Source: Leptodontidium sp. MPI-SDFR-AT-0119 (taxonomy: Eukaryota > Ascomycota > Leotiomycetes > Helotiales > Leptodontidiaceae). From it: a stretch of DNA of 64,000 nt. Of the stretch, positions 32,440-45,184 are shown in pieces (the stretch's first letter is position 1; each line of letters opens with the position of its first letter). The position numbers and the translations under genes are program-made. The notes under the pieces are model-generated. The model saw only the letters and a list, made by a program, of their open reading frames with translations, was not told the DNA's origin and did no database searches. The stretch covers positions 1,364,001 through 1,428,000 of the forward strand of contig JAHLEZ010000015.1 in the NCBI GenBank assembly GCA_020726505.1, in the 5' to 3' direction.

Positions 32440-33106
32440 GTTGAAGATGATGTGCTGGGAGAGTGTGGTGACTTTGCTTGGGTTTGGGTCCTTGGTGTTG
32501 GGGGTTTCAGGTATGATTTATGAGGATAATATTAATGGGAACAAGGGATGCAAAGGGAGGAAAGGGCTGATGCTTATAAGACCTTTGCAGTCTAGGCTTA
32601 CAATGAAGTGGCAAGTGGCTCACAGCTTTCGGATCTTCTTCTTTGATGGTCCATTGTCTATGTAGCGTTGCGTAGTTGTATGAATATACTGCTGTAGAAG
32701 AGTATTTGTGTAACCAGTCGTGGCGGCTGGCATGTGTAAGTGCACATGGAAACAAAGCTTGTCGCTTTCACTTGTCAACACCTTGTCATGATTGAGCACC
32801 CTCGTACAGGTGACTGAAGAAATGACGGAATAACATCAATGATTCACAGCATCTAAAGAACCTGGCCTCAAAATCTTTATGGTGAAGTAATGCCCTGGAT
32901 CAAAAACACTGAATTTAATTTGTCTACGTCTCAGCACCCATTCGTTCTATGAACAATAAAATCTAGCACTTCTGTGCTGCAAGCGCCAAGGTGGACACAT
33001 TTCATCAGTCCATCAATCATAACCTATTATTTACACCCTGCAGAATATCTACTTCCCAATCCCTCCTAACCAGCTGAGCTTTCAAACGAGTGGGCAAACA
33101 GTGCGC
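32440..33106. other. Intergenic, no supported gene
   Basis: Promoter of the proline-rich gene and 3' flank of the SNF2 gene. Nothing else recognised. Confidence 0.45.
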
Positions 33107-36100
33107 TCATAGAAGGGTGTCTTCGTCACCCTCCAGGATCTCGACGGGCTTCTTCTTGGAACCTCCGTTGCTCTCCTGTGAGTCTCCCTTAGAGCCAGCC
33201 TTCGTCAACATGTCCATTATAGAGGATTTCTTCCTCTGTGATAGCTTCTCGTCCTTCTTGACCTTTGGTTCCTGTACCTCGACGTCCTTGGTATCTTCAT
33301 TACTATTATTCATGCCGGTGCCTTCGAGGAGCATTCTTGCTACGGCCTTCTCTCCAGCCTCCTCAGCTTTCCCGCTATCCTCACTATCGCCAGCAACGCG
33401 CCCATCGAGAGTTAACTTGCTCTGGCCCAAAGCGTAAATGGCCTCTTCGACAGTGCCTCTGGTGACAAGTCGAACAACTTCCACCTCTCTCACTTGACCA
33501 ACACGATGAGCTCTGTTCTCGGCTTGGCGATCATCCTGGGGGTTGAAACTGCCATCAAATATGATAACCTTGTTGGCGTACATCAAGTTGATACCGGTCC
33601 CTCCAGCCTTGGTAGTGAGAAGGAAAGCAGTGATACTCTCGTCCTCTTTGAAGGCATCGATAAGCGGCTGGCGTTCCTCGATCTTGGTGCTTCCGTCAAT
33701 ACGGGTGTAAACGATCGAAGACGTGTTCATCACTGCTTCAAGGATGTCAAGAACAAGAGCGAATTGCGAGAAAATGAGAACTCGATCGCCGTTCTTCTTG
33801 TATCCCTTGACCAGCTCAATCATTGCCTCAACTTTGCCAGAGTCCATCCATGCCAGGTTGGGAATGTCGAATGACCGAATGCAGGGATAGTCCAAACACC
33901 ATTGGTGGAGCCAGAAATCAGAACCCTTGTGCATCTCCTCGATCAGATGAGCTCGCTTGCTAGAGGCTGGGAAGTTGACGGGATCTTTTTTGCGCAGCAC
34001 GTCGGCCATCTTTTCGATCTTCGCATCAGTGAAATGGCGACGAAAGAGCAGTGGGTGGATTGCTGCTTTGCGAAGCTGCATCAGTGGATTATTCTCCTCC
34101 GTCTTGGGGGCCTTGAATCCTTCCAGACGGGCTCGAGCACGCTCACGAGCTGCATCAAGGTGGCCGTTGTAAACACCTTTCTGAGACTCGTGCAGGCCGC
34201 AGTATTGGACTCGGCAAAGTTTTGCAGGAAGATGCTTCAACACTTGTGCCTTCTTGCGACGGAGAACGAAGGGAGTGAGCATTGATCTAGCCCGGGCGAT
34301 TCGTTGTGCAGAAAGGAGAGCTGCATGGTCGGCATCCGCCGTACTGGCCTTAGCCTTGAAAATGTAGTTCAAGTCGTCCTCTAACTCCTTGAAAACATCT
34401 GGAAGGATGAAGGCAAGAAGAGCAGCCAGCTCTTGAAGGTTGTTTTGTAGAGGGGTTCCAGTGAGGAGAAGTCTGAACTGGGCGGGAATCTTGACTAGCC
34501 CTTGGTATCGCTGAGACTTAACATTCTTCAGCATATGTCCTTCATCGTAAACACAGACCTGGCTAACGTTAGTTTCTGATTGTGATTGACTCTGGGAAGA
34601 AACATACATCCGGTCTCAGCTTCTTCATGAATTTGTTATCTTCTTTCTTGGCTGCCATATCGTATGTGGTAACCACAACGTTGATCGAGTCTCGATTGTC
34701 AAGAATCTGAAGGGCCATCTCAGTTCGCTCCTTTTGAGGTCCTATGAAGAGTCAGCTGTAAATTCGGTTGAGAGGACGTTGGGAAATACCATGGTAAGGC
34801 TCAATAGCTAGCTGGGGTGAGAATCTCTGGAACTCTCGCAGCCAATTCTCCAAAGTTGATCCTGGGCAGACGACCAAGTGAGGGCCAGGATGACCAGTCT
34901 CAACGAGGTGCGTCAAAAATGCGATGACTTGACAAGTCTTTCCGAGACCCATCTCATCAGCCAAAATGCAGCTCAACTTGTGCCTGTACATCAAAGCCAG
35001 CCAGTTGAGCCCAACAACCTGATAATCCTTCAGTACACAGTCTTCCGCCATCATCTCAGGCTTCTTCAAAAACTGAACATTGCCTCGCTTTCTTGTGCTG
35101 CTGACAATTTTGATATCATCATCCCCGTTGTTGGATGCAGCTGCACTGCTTGGAGAGCCGATTCCGGAATCGCGCTGCGATTCGGTGTCGTCCTCGAGCG
35201 AGGTCATCTCCAGTTCACCAGTCTTCGAAGCACCAAAAACGTCAAATCCCCACTTCGACATCTCCTCCGCCAGAGGCTTGCCCAAATCTCCACATCTTGC
35301 AACAAGTGTGTCGATAGCCTCATATCCCTGGAACATCTCCAGTGCTGTCTGGACGATTTTGTCGCCAATTGGAGCCCGATTGCTCTTCTTGCCACTCTTC
35401 GTGGCCTTAGTATTCTCAACGGTCCTGGCGGCGTTCAGTGTCTTGAAGGGACGAGCAGCAAGCATGACTTCCGCAATGTCCTTGGTGATACTAGTGAGTT
35501 CTACAAGGTCCGTAACTTTGCACGTGTTGAAGTACTTCAAAACACGACCCTCAAGTTCTGGATCCTCCTCCGATTCAGAAGCAACACCAGAGTCCGAATC
35601 GTAGTCATCAAACTCAGCTGGAGCGGGAGATTGTCGCTTGAGTGGTGATGACATACCAGATACCGCAGGCGAAGACGGGTTTCGGCGGCCCTGCATGAGC
35701 TTTCGCTTTGGCTTTGGTGGGGGAGTCGCAACTGCAGCAGGATTTCTGGGTGGCAGAGCTTGTGTAGAGGAGTACCTATCTCTGAGAGATTGTATAGGTG
35801 CAGCAAGAGTCCTCTTGAACTGAGGCTCTACCTTTTGAGGGCTTTCGATTTCGTCATCTGAAATTGAGATAGTCGTATGCTTGGGCTGAGGATTGTGTGT
35901 TCTGTTCACGTATAAATCCACGGCATTCGTGAGATTTCCTTTGGCGGCTATGAGAACGCTCTGTGCCGTGAGAATTGTCATGGCGGGGAACATGCATTTT
36001 AGTCGAGCTATTGAGGGCCGAAGATTCTGGTCTGCCATGTCTAACGTGATATCCTGAGGGACTGGTCTTGCTCGGTCGGGTTTCGTCTGGAGCTGGGGCT

Positions 36101-36794
36101 TCCTAGCTGGGGCAAGAGGTTGGTAGGCCGAATTCTTTACGACATCTTGAAAACTGGCTGTACCGTTGGCAGTTCTCGGGAGTCCATTAGAAAGCGAAGC
36201 ACCAAATGAACTGTGAGCGCTGTTCGACATAAATGTGCTGGGCTTGATATTTGCGCTCTGCAGAGATCCATCGTCGTCGGAACTTGCCCCCTGAAACTTC
36301 GGTCCGTCATCTTCGTCATCATCAATTGTGATATATGTTTTCGAAGTAGGAGGTTTCGCGACTATGCCGGCTGGGGCCTTGTAGACTGTACCAGCAGGTG
36401 CCATACCCTGAGCCAAATTCGGTCTAGGCAAAGGGGCAGCCTTCTGAACCTGCGAACTGCCACCAAAGTACACAGACTTAGTTCCTTCCGAATTTCTTCC
36501 AGTGAATGGGGAGGAGGCTGGAACCTGTACGATGTTCTGGGGAGTGCCAGGAGGGCTGGAAGCAGGTTGTGCGATTGTTGATCGGTCGAGAATCTGTGTA
36601 GGTTGGGTCTGGTAAGTATTTTGTGTTGGCGTATCTGGGATGTAACCTGCAAAAGTCTCATCACCGCTGTCGTTCTCGGAGTTGTATGTATTGGTGTTGT
36701 GCCCTGAGTTGGAAACAGATTTATATCCATTTGCCGTTCGCTGCCTCTTTGAAAAAGGTGAGCCCGGCGAGGTCGCGCCATCCGTGGAAGCCAT
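33107..36794 (-). CDS. FUN30: SNF2-family chromatin remodeller of the Fun30/Fft3 (SMARCAD1) type
   Basis: About 1,190 residues in three exons, joined by short introns near 34745-34790 and 34560-34607. The N-terminal half is low complexity. Around residues 255-300 is a CUE-like helix set (RPSIARLKCMFPAMT...VLIAAKGNLTNAVDLYVN), as in Fun30/SMARCAD1. The SNF2 ATPase follows: DYQVVGLNWLALMY, Walker A in DEMGLGKTCQVIAFL, motif II as DEGH (normal for this subfamily), KNVKSQRYQGL, LLLTGTPLQNNLQEL. Helicase C shows GDRVLIFSQFALVLDILE, DGSTKIEERQPLIDAF, LLTTKAGGTGINL and QDDRQAENRAHRVGQ. Fun30 proteins act in heterochromatin maintenance and DNA end resection, in the nucleus. The chosen ATG (36794) starts MASTDGATSP; an ATG 34 codons upstream leads into an unlikely hydrophobic leader. 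Confidence 0.9.
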
Positions 36795-37484
36795 CCTAAG
36801 GAGTAGAAGCGATAGTAAGTAGTCGAAGATATTTGGGAAGGAGAAATATGTCGAGATCGAGATACTGTATGGTGTAGATCGAGTTGGGGTATGCAAGGTG
36901 AGCCTATGTCAAATCCTATCCACCACTGCGGGCTGCCTCCCAAGCACACAGGACGGGCGAGGTTCGATATTCAGGTTGCGTTCAACAGGAAGAAATGGCA
37001 CGGCAGCCAAAGGGTTCTTGTTGAGGTCGCAAGTCTGCGCGGTGGAGAGAAGGGAGGAAGCTGAAGAAGAATCGTAAGGAACGATCGCACAAAATTACTT
37101 TACGCGGGCGCGGTTCACGTCGTCGCGGTCAAGGATCATAAGCGAGGCTGGAAGGTGAAAGGTTAGAGGTGAACGAAAAGTGTGAATTCTGAAGTCACGG
37201 ATATGTCTGCATACTGGCAGAAATTAAAAATGAGCAGCACGTTGCCTGTAAACTCAAGCTTCACCAACTAATACACCAACTACTCTCCAAATTCCAATGA
37301 AGACGTGCCTCATTTGAAACCTTCATTCCCTAAAGTCATTTTCCTTGGCCCAAGCGAACGCCTCCAAACGCGCCGCGAGATCACCAGCTCCAGGAGCCTC
37401 GTCTACACCATCCAACCTGAACCCCCAACAGGCTTCCCAAATAAACACAACAAGGAGAACCATCAAAGCCACCCGGTCATCAAC
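36795..37484. promoter_or_regulatory. Divergent promoter region (FUN30-type gene / VMA21)
   Basis: The two genes start head-to-head from 36794 (leftward) and 37485 (rightward). No coding signal inside. Confidence 0.5.
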
Positions 37485-37942
37485 ATGGCTACTAGGAGGA
37501 ACGTCCCGGGTGAGAAGACTCCCCTTGAGAAGGAATTGTCTCAGAACCTTGGAGAAAAGAGCATTATTGCGCCTGCAGTCCCTGGGTGAGCTTCCATTCT
37601 TCCTCATGAGCTGGTCACATGAGTGAGTTGGATTCTAACATGGATGACATAGACATGTGATCTTTAAGCTCTTGGGATTCACGCTGGCTATGGTGGTGTG
37701 TCCTATTGGATCATACTTCCTTACGCTGAACACTCTCTTCAAAGGTCTGCTGCTATTCTGGTTCAGAGCGGTCATAACTAAGCTAATATGAAATAGGCAA
37801 TTCGACATGGGCGGGGGCAACGGCAGCAATCATCGCAAATGTTGTGTTGATAGGCTATGTACTTGTGGCTTTCAATGAGGATCAGACTGAGGCGTTGGAG
37901 GCAGCTGAAAAGGAGAAGAAGGAGTCCAAGAAAGGAATTTAG
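37485..37942 (+). CDS. VMA21: V-ATPase assembly factor Vma21
   Basis: A small integral membrane protein of about 107 residues that chaperones assembly of the V0 sector of the vacuolar ATPase in the endoplasmic reticulum. Three exons; the splices rebuild APAVPGHVIFKLLGF and LNTLFKGNSTWAGATAA. Two hydrophobic helices are plain: VIFKLLGFTLAMVVCPIGSYFL and GATAAIIANVVLIGYVLVAF, separated by the family motif TLNTLF-x-G-N-S-T-[WY]-A-G. The C terminus is ESKKGI, ending in a dilysine KKXX motif as required for retrieval to the ER. Family length and layout match fungal Vma21. The start MATRRNVPGEKTPLEKE is chosen over an upstream in-frame ATG because Vma21 proteins start with MATRR-like sequences. Confidence 0.92.
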
Positions 37943-38311
37943 TCATGTGATGACTTACATTTCACTGTTTGATTTGGAGTTCTGGTCTTGGATGGATGGG
38001 GAGAGGGGCAATGGGTATTCAATTTGTAGATTTGCCCATTTGCAAAAGTCATCAGAGTCGTCATAATTCAAACCATCCAGCCCATATATCCACAACGCCG
38101 TTTGGCAAGCCAAGCATAAGTAATTACCTATTAAGTGTGGTGTGTCCACCACCTCTCCAGAGGCCATTGAGCCTACGAGAAAGACCAGCCCCACCATGCA
38201 CATCCAACCCATTTAATCGCAGAGCCCATTATAACCTGATCTTGGGTTCTGTGCCTCCCGGGAAGACTAAGACTCCAAAGATCGCAACATCCTCTAGCTT
38301 CGACTAGTTCC
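37943..38311. other. Gap between convergent VMA21 and DUF2406 genes
   Basis: Contains only the two 3' untranslated regions, as expected for convergent genes. Confidence 0.5.
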
Positions 38312-39955
38312 CTATGTCTTGCTGAACCGTTTCCCAAACCAAGATTTTCTCTTCTCTCCAACCGCTGGTCGCTGAGGATCATTTTGTGGACCTGCGTTGC
38401 CACTAGACTTCCCAAGCTTGATAGGTGCCCGTGATGCACTCTCTTTCCTGAGTACCTGAGGGGCTTGAGTTGGGTATCCATTTGCTTGTCGTGGCTGGCC
38501 ACTGGCACCCTTCTGCTGCACTTGTAGGTCATTTCCAGGAGGTGCATACTGGGGGCTTCCGCCGAATCCATTGAAACCATAGCTTTCTCCAGGCTCTTTC
38601 ACAGGAGGCAGAGGCGCAACACGATCTATTGAGCTGTTCTCGCTAAGAGGAGTTTGATAACCGGCCGGATCCGAGCTGCCACTCCCTGATGCTGTTGCAA
38701 CAGTTTCGTAGGATGACTGGTTACCGGGCATAGGATAAACCCCTTGACCATTGTTGAAATGAGGTTCGGAAGCTGTCCGGGGGTAACGGGCGCGATTTGG
38801 ATGGTATCCATTGGAGTGGTCATTGTAGTAGCTGTCCGGTCTTGTCATCCCATTGGCTCTACCATCCGCAAAACTATCTGGCCTGTACGACTGTGAACGT
38901 CCACCATTGTAACCATTCGGACCGCGAGACCGTTCATCTGTGGTGACTTGTGTCCCTGGAAGAAATTAGCTTCATGTTTCAGAAATATGTAGCCGGACAC
39001 GCTAAACCAGGGCGTGATTCCCGATAAAAAGAGGCTTCAAAGTAGTTGCGTGGATGACGGAGGCGCGCCAGCTAGTGCAGCACTCAGGGAAATTTGATTT
39101 CACCATAGCGCCGAATGTCCCATTGCTCGCACCATGGCATACGAGCCTTTGGTCGACTTTTTGCCATCAGATTGAGAACAATCATCTGAACAAACCCCCA
39201 ATGATGCGCCCAGAGCTAAAACCTTCATTGAGTAGAAAGAAAATTTTGAACATACCTCCAAAATAGCTGCTTCGGCGGTTGTAAGTCGATTGTCCATCGG
39301 ATTCTGTAATATACCCAGTCAGCATTATTGCTACCGACAATGCGTTTCCTGCATTGAAGCTGAGGAAGTCTGACCTGTACGAATGTATGATTTACGAGAA
39401 TAATTTCCATCTATCGCTGCTTCAAAGGATCGAATGGTATCGAGAGGTCTCTCCCAGCGACTTCGAGTGGGATTCGATCGATCAGGGTCGGCTGGTGAAA
39501 AGTAGATGTTAGCTGAAGACTTTCACAATTCGCTGAAGTATCAGACTAACCTATTGGATTTCCTTGATTGTCTCTGTGTTGAATTGCTCGAATAGGTGCC
39601 AACGATGCCTTCTCCCTTGCAACCATAGCTATTATGAAATCAGCGTCTGCGAAGGGCCATGCATAACGATTGGAGGTACTCACAAGGCTCTGCTTCGTTC
39701 AATGCCATTTGAGGATCTGCAGAAAAGTTAGCATCATTCTTGGCTTTAAAAATAGACAAAACGGCTGTGGAACGTACCGGCTTTTGTTGTAAGACGTTTG
39801 GATTCTTTCTCTGCATGCGTCTCGTGTAGATCGATCTTCTGGCTGCTGCTGCTGCTTTTGCGCGAATGGGTCGATCGAAAGCTGAAGTTTGACTTTGCTC
39901 GTGGTCTCTGTTGTCCTGGCGGAGCAGGCAACGGGTGATTCTTTGAAGACGACAT
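38312..39955 (-). CDS. DUF2406 family protein
   Basis: A gene with about seven short exons. The N-terminal part (SSSKNHPLPAPPGQQRPRAKSNFSF) is basic. The family signature is spread over several exons: DPQMALNEAEPSMVAREKASL, IRAIQHRDNQGNPIADPDRSNPTR, and SRWERPLDTIRSFEAAIDGNYSRK. This matches DUF2406 (PF10295), a fungal family. The rest is Ser/Gly/Asn/Gln-rich (SQSYRPDSFADGRANG, NGYHPNRARYPRTASEPHFNN) and ends in a basic KRKSWFGKRFSKT tail of the kind that often contacts membranes or binds kinases. Members in yeast are linked to cell-periphery proteins; I do not assign a function. Two start codons are possible, 39955 (MSSSKN) and 39970. Confidence 0.8.
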
Positions 39956-42692
39956 CTTGGAATTTAGCACGGCGCGCCACTGATTGTCTCACGGCTGATT
40001 GTGGATTTCTCGATAACTGCGATAGCTGTAATTGCGAACCGTTTCCCGGTATCGAGGTGGGGACAAGAGGCTGCTGATGGAGATGGTGGACCCTGCGCCA
40101 GGAACGAACGACTTCAAAACCTGGAAATAATGCTGGAGGCTGGGACTTTGTATTAAAGGATACCGCTAGGTCGTCGACAGGGCCCAGTTGTCAATGGGAT
40201 AGTGGAAGGCGTGTGCGGTTTCACTGGCCAGGGAATCTGTTAAGGTGCAGGAAATATTTGAGCAAGTGAGGAGCTGGGTTAACCGGCTTGTTTCTGGCCC
40301 AAATTCGATAACGAGTGATTCAGGAGGGAGTCGGAGTCAGGGTGCGTATGCGTAAGGTAGGTCCTAATTGTTTCAAAGGACAGAACAAGAAAATGGATGA
40401 ACAATTGATGGTTGAGTAAGTATTAGTTGGTGAGGTGGAGGATGGAGGGAATTGGAAGAGGAAGGGAAAGAGGACGGGGTTCTGTCAGAAATTCGTATGT
40501 ATGGGGAGAGCCACAGGACATACCTATGACGAGAGCTGTGAGGCGGAGGCGGGTTGGGGGGCAAAGGTAGGTACGGGACGATGTTCGTATGGATGCGCTT
40601 GTCTGCTGCTCCGCCAGCTGTTGTCACTGACGACTGGTTCATCGCCGCTTCCTGCATGCCGGTTCTACGGAGTAAACGTGAATACGGGCATAAAGTTCTG
40701 TTGCAACAGACACCACACCACCCACCACATCACACTGCGGGAACGCGCAAGCTGAGCCTGGGCTAGCTAGCCACCAGCAAAATGCTAAAAATTCCCAGAG
40801 TTCCTTAGCTGTGATTTGGATTTTGGGGAGCTCACTCATGGTTCATGATGTGCCTCCACCCTCCAGACGACACGATTTGCAATTAGTCTGGGAGTTGTCC
40901 CTTCTTCCCCGCCAGCTTATCGGCGGATCATGTATCAGAACGCATTACTGACTTGGCAGAGGCAACACACGAGACAGAGACAGACAACTTGCAGATACTT
41001 CAGCCCTCGTTGTTCTCGTAGGTAAATAATAAGGTTCTGCGCAAGTGAGGAGTATCACTTGAAAAACCGGTTGTTGTTCTGACTACATTTCGGTGGCTTG
41101 AATCGTGGCTGGATCTGGATCGCTGAGAGCACGGCAATGCAATTATCATGGGAGGCTGGAGCAGAGTTCTTGATTCGGATCACTCGGATTTGGGATTCCC
41201 ATCTCTTTTATTGGATGGATAAAGGTTGATTGGTTGCCTTGCCACTGGCAAATGCCGGTTGGTGCGAGTCTGCGAGAAGGGGTCTTCGTGGGGGTCTTGA
41301 TTTTAGACTGCTTCCCCGGATGGCATACATTCCATATCAATACGTATCTTCATGATATGCTATTGACAGTGCTATCAATTCATTGTCGCATTGAAAACAA
41401 CGCGTTCATGGAGGGCTTTTGGAAAGTCCGTGGCTTCCAGGATCGTCTCCAGACTTTGGCATATAACGTTCAAGATAACGTTGCCGAGACAGGATAACGA
41501 TTTATGGTCAAGGGTATGGATATTGGATGAGGATAGGCTCGGCGTTTTTCCATCCTGAAGTCCGACATCCGTTCCGCTGCGTCTTTTTGTTTTCACAACT
41601 CAGCGAGTAAGACATTCTGTTGTAACACCTGTTTCTGGAAGAGATTATGTCCTGGATAATACTAGAATGGAGATTCTACGATACTACAAAGAGATTTTAC
41701 ATTTTATTTTTCCTTTCGCACAGCAAGATACAAAAGCGTCGAAGTTTAAGATAGATGAGGCAAAGGATGCCTGGATCTTGGTAAGTTCAATGGTTCTCAT
41801 CTTGAAAGGTTATCCAGCCTAGAGCGGAACTCTCGGAGTGACACCAGCTGTTTATCTCGTTCTGGCTATATTCAGGCCAAGTAAAAGATTACCGAAAGAA
41901 ACCAATTCATGTCAGAATCAGTGGTATATGTCAGCTGTAGATTAAATTGTATTTGATATTAGACAGTCGTCGAGGAATCAGCGATAGGGTCGAACAAGTT
42001 GCCAAGAGCAAACTAAACAAGTAAAGGCCTTGCCAACCAATATTATCCGTCTTCATTTCAGGCATCGAAAGCATCGTTCTCATACGGTCCGGGCTGTCTT
42101 GTTCCAGAAGACTTTCTAAGGACCAAGACGTCTCTTAGGTGATATTTTTATCGATTATAACTTCACCAAGACAGAAAGCAAGCCTGCTCTCTAAAATTGC
42201 CGAAATCTCAACACATTGAACGGGAACAGGACCATATATTCAAAGCCCCCCGACATGAACAGACACTAGATATCCCCAAGTAGGGTTTCACCCAAGGAAG
42301 CAAGCTCACTGGGTCTCGGTAGCACCAGGGTTGGGGATACTGCCACTTGGGCGTAACGAACTGCCTGAGAACGGACTGACTGAAGACCAGCAGCAAACCA
42401 ATAACCGGGGTTGTGGCAAATATGGAACATTTGCAGGAGTACAGCAAAGCTTCCATTGGGCGCTCTTCCATGAGCTTGACGCTCGAGCAGCTCCTATCGA
42501 CCGAAATAGCCATCACCTATCAACACTCAACTTCATGGTCACCATCCAGAGCCCTTTGTGATTGTATTTGCTTTATTCGGATACTACCAGCAAGGTCGTG
42601 CACTTATGCTCATTTTGCCCGTCCCAATCCAGTGACTGAATGCCGCAGTTCATCAATCAACATCCCATGCGTCCAACTCCAAACCAATCCTC
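39956..42692. other. Long intergenic stretch, 2.7 kb, no supported gene
   Basis: Upstream of the DUF2406 gene and downstream of the eL33 gene. Reading frames up to about 105 codons occur on both strands without motifs or matching splice sites. Nothing suggests a transposon or RIP. A long 5' leader or an RNA gene could be hidden here. Confidence 0.4.
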
Positions 42693-43397
42693 TTATATCG
42701 AAGATGGGTACAACATGATTCTGACCGAGGCACCGAAAGACTTAGGAGGAAGGTTGTTTCTGAACTTGGCTCGTACCATGCCGGAGTTGCCTTGAATCTG
42801 CATTAGCCAAGCCTTCTTTCAATGTTCCTTTCCACTCAAAACCTACCGTGTGTTCTGCTGATTGTGCCCCAGATGACTCTGATCTTTGATCCTCTGACCT
42901 CCTTCGACGCACGGTAAACGAAAGCGACCTTCTTTCCGAGGTAGAAGCTGAACAGGTCAGTATTTCCCCAGTATCCGGTCCATAAATTGAACGTACTTGG
43001 CTCCCTTGGTATCAGAAACACCCTCGATTTGGATCAAGCTGGTGCCTGGGGTGGTGTTGCGCTTGCCACGTTGGTAGCTGATGTGACGGCCCCTAGAATA
43101 ACCAAATGTCAGCTCCAGTCCTTCCATTCCCATGCTGTGTCCTTGTCGCATTGCCCATTCCTTCAATTGCTTCTCGTCCCGCAAAGTCCCTGGTGTTGAA
43201 GCGCGAGTGGATTCGGAGGGTTATTACTCACTTCACATAGACTAGAAGCAGCAGTTAGCATTTTTCAATGAGGAACAGTACAACAATGGCGATTCTCCCC
43301 CTCCATAGATCCAGGGGATCGTCATGCCGCGGGGGAATCTTCAAATCTCTGTCCTGGGGAAGTTGAACTCACGGCGGTGTCCGGCTTCTGAAGGCAT
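42693..43397 (-). CDS. RPL33: 60S ribosomal protein eL33 (L35Ae)
   Basis: A cytosolic large-subunit ribosomal protein of about 108 residues, built from five exons. Exon 1 codes MPSEAGHR; exon 2 is only ten nucleotides (43232-43241, LYVK in phase); then [32 protein letters not shown]; then [34 protein letters not shown]; then [18 protein letters not shown] and [13 protein letters not shown]. The hallmark block [10 protein letters not shown][IM]WG and the end L-Y-P-S-[SN]-I identify the family without doubt. All splice junctions keep the frame and use GT-AG. A longer frame running into the second intron (43184) is a read-through shadow. Confidence 0.95.
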
Positions 43398-45184
43398 CTT
43401 TGCTGAAATCTCCCGTACTATTGCTAGACTCGAGAGGTGACGGAAATGTTGTCAACGACACGTCCTGGCGAGAAAGACTTCGTTGGGCGGGTTTGGCGTC
43501 AAGTTGTCGTTGGCTTCAAATTTCGGATTCTGCAGTTTGGTTTGTGTGGGCAGCGGCGACGCTAATCGCGGTTCGCTTAGGGTGGGCCTGCTCAAAACAG
43601 GGTGCAGTATCACGTGTAGTTGTCAATCAAGAAACGTGACCTTATTTGCTGGGAATGAACTTCGAAAGTTGTGAGTGCGCAGGAAGCAAGCAAGGCTTCA
43701 CTCTCAGTCATGTACTATTCTCGGGTCTAATTAAACGGAGTGTATCCTCGGATGTCTCTAAATCTGCACCTGCTACGCGACATTAAATATCGCCCAATAT
43801 TTCTTCCAATGCCCAGTGCACCAAGTCACGAACATCAAAGGCTCTCATTTTCAGTCAATGCCTGAATATTTCTAGAAGAGCAGTTAGCGACGGAGGAATA
43901 TATGATAGGACCCGAAATGCATGTTTCCTTGGCGAGGGAAATAGATTGTGAGATTCCCGGCATTCAACATTCACAGCGAGTAGCAGATTTCGAAGGGCCC
44001 AAATAGGACAATCTTCCAGCCACTTGCACTCGAGCTCTCTTGCAGTAATCCCGATTACTGCCTTGCAGAACTGACAGCACCACCCCGCTACTCAAGTACG
44101 CAGACATAGGCTGCTTGTCATCAGTAGCAACGAATTACTCTGGCAAGAAATTACCGCTATTGCTGTCCTACTCCATCCCTCTCGGACCTCTCTAGCTTGC
44201 GGACATCCACCTCTCTTTGGCTGCCCACGGAGTCAAGTATTTATTGCTAAGTTCGGTGACTGATAGATGGAAATGCACCAGCTATTCCGGTTTGCTACCC
44301 TCCCCGGATAATCAAGTTTACAAAAAGCAACATGTCCTGGGTGGACATCGTGACATTGCGAGGAGACGATACTCGTATCGAGTCTCGAGTCCACATGCCC
44401 CCCTACCCACTGACTCGAAAACTTCATTCAACCCACGTCACGATACAGACTCGTAAAAACTTCCGGAGATTCCATAAGCAAGGCTGAGAGCCAGACGAGC
44501 CAAACTCTCCTCTGATTAGAAGATAGCGCCGAACGCAAGCTGATTATAAAGAGTCCAGCCAGTAGTAGTCCCAACTTCGACCTCCACTTCTGCCGCAAAA
44601 TGATGTATGTGGATAAAGAGGATAGGGAATGGACAGAACAAGAGAGGCACTGGATGGATGCATATTCCAGACAGAGTGCAATTGCACCCAACCGACCCAA
44701 GCATATATAGATATATTTGACCAGTCTTCCCACGTCCCTTCTGACCTCCTCTATTGTGAATTCCCTCTCCAAGACTCTGGATACTTGGTATCTGTTGCTG
44801 TCTCTGTCCTCCGGTCGCGCACCCCATATCCACTCTGCAACCCATTTAATCCGGCTCCAAAACATACAGCTTCTCCGGTGCCCTTGCAAGAAACGTGCCG
44901 TGCAGGGCAGTGCAGCGCATTCTTTACTTACCGCACGTCGGAGCCCTGTGGTGGACTTTAGGTGGCTAGTGGTGAGGTTGGAGTAACTCCGTTCTAGCCG
45001 TCGCTTCGACCCCGCTGTGCTTTCTGGTAGCTCGCTCGAATTTATCATCCTCCGAACACTGAACTCAACATTTTCCTCCACCGACTTCCTCGAAACTCCA
45101 CAGACAAACCTTCCCCCTTCCCCACACTATCAACACCTACTCGATCTCCTACAGACATTCGCGCAGTCCCCAGATACGCTCAAG
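43398..45184. other. Intergenic between eL33 and glucose-6-phosphate dehydrogenase
   Basis: Divergent promoter region of 1.8 kb. The minus strand is open for 217 codons at 44428-45081, but the translation has no domain and reaches into the dehydrogenase leader; I do not call it. Confidence 0.45.

Noticed and set aside
44428..45081. 217-codon minus-strand frame upstream of glucose-6-phosphate dehydrogenase
   Set aside because: No domain and no start context; lies in the presumed promoter and leader of the dehydrogenase.
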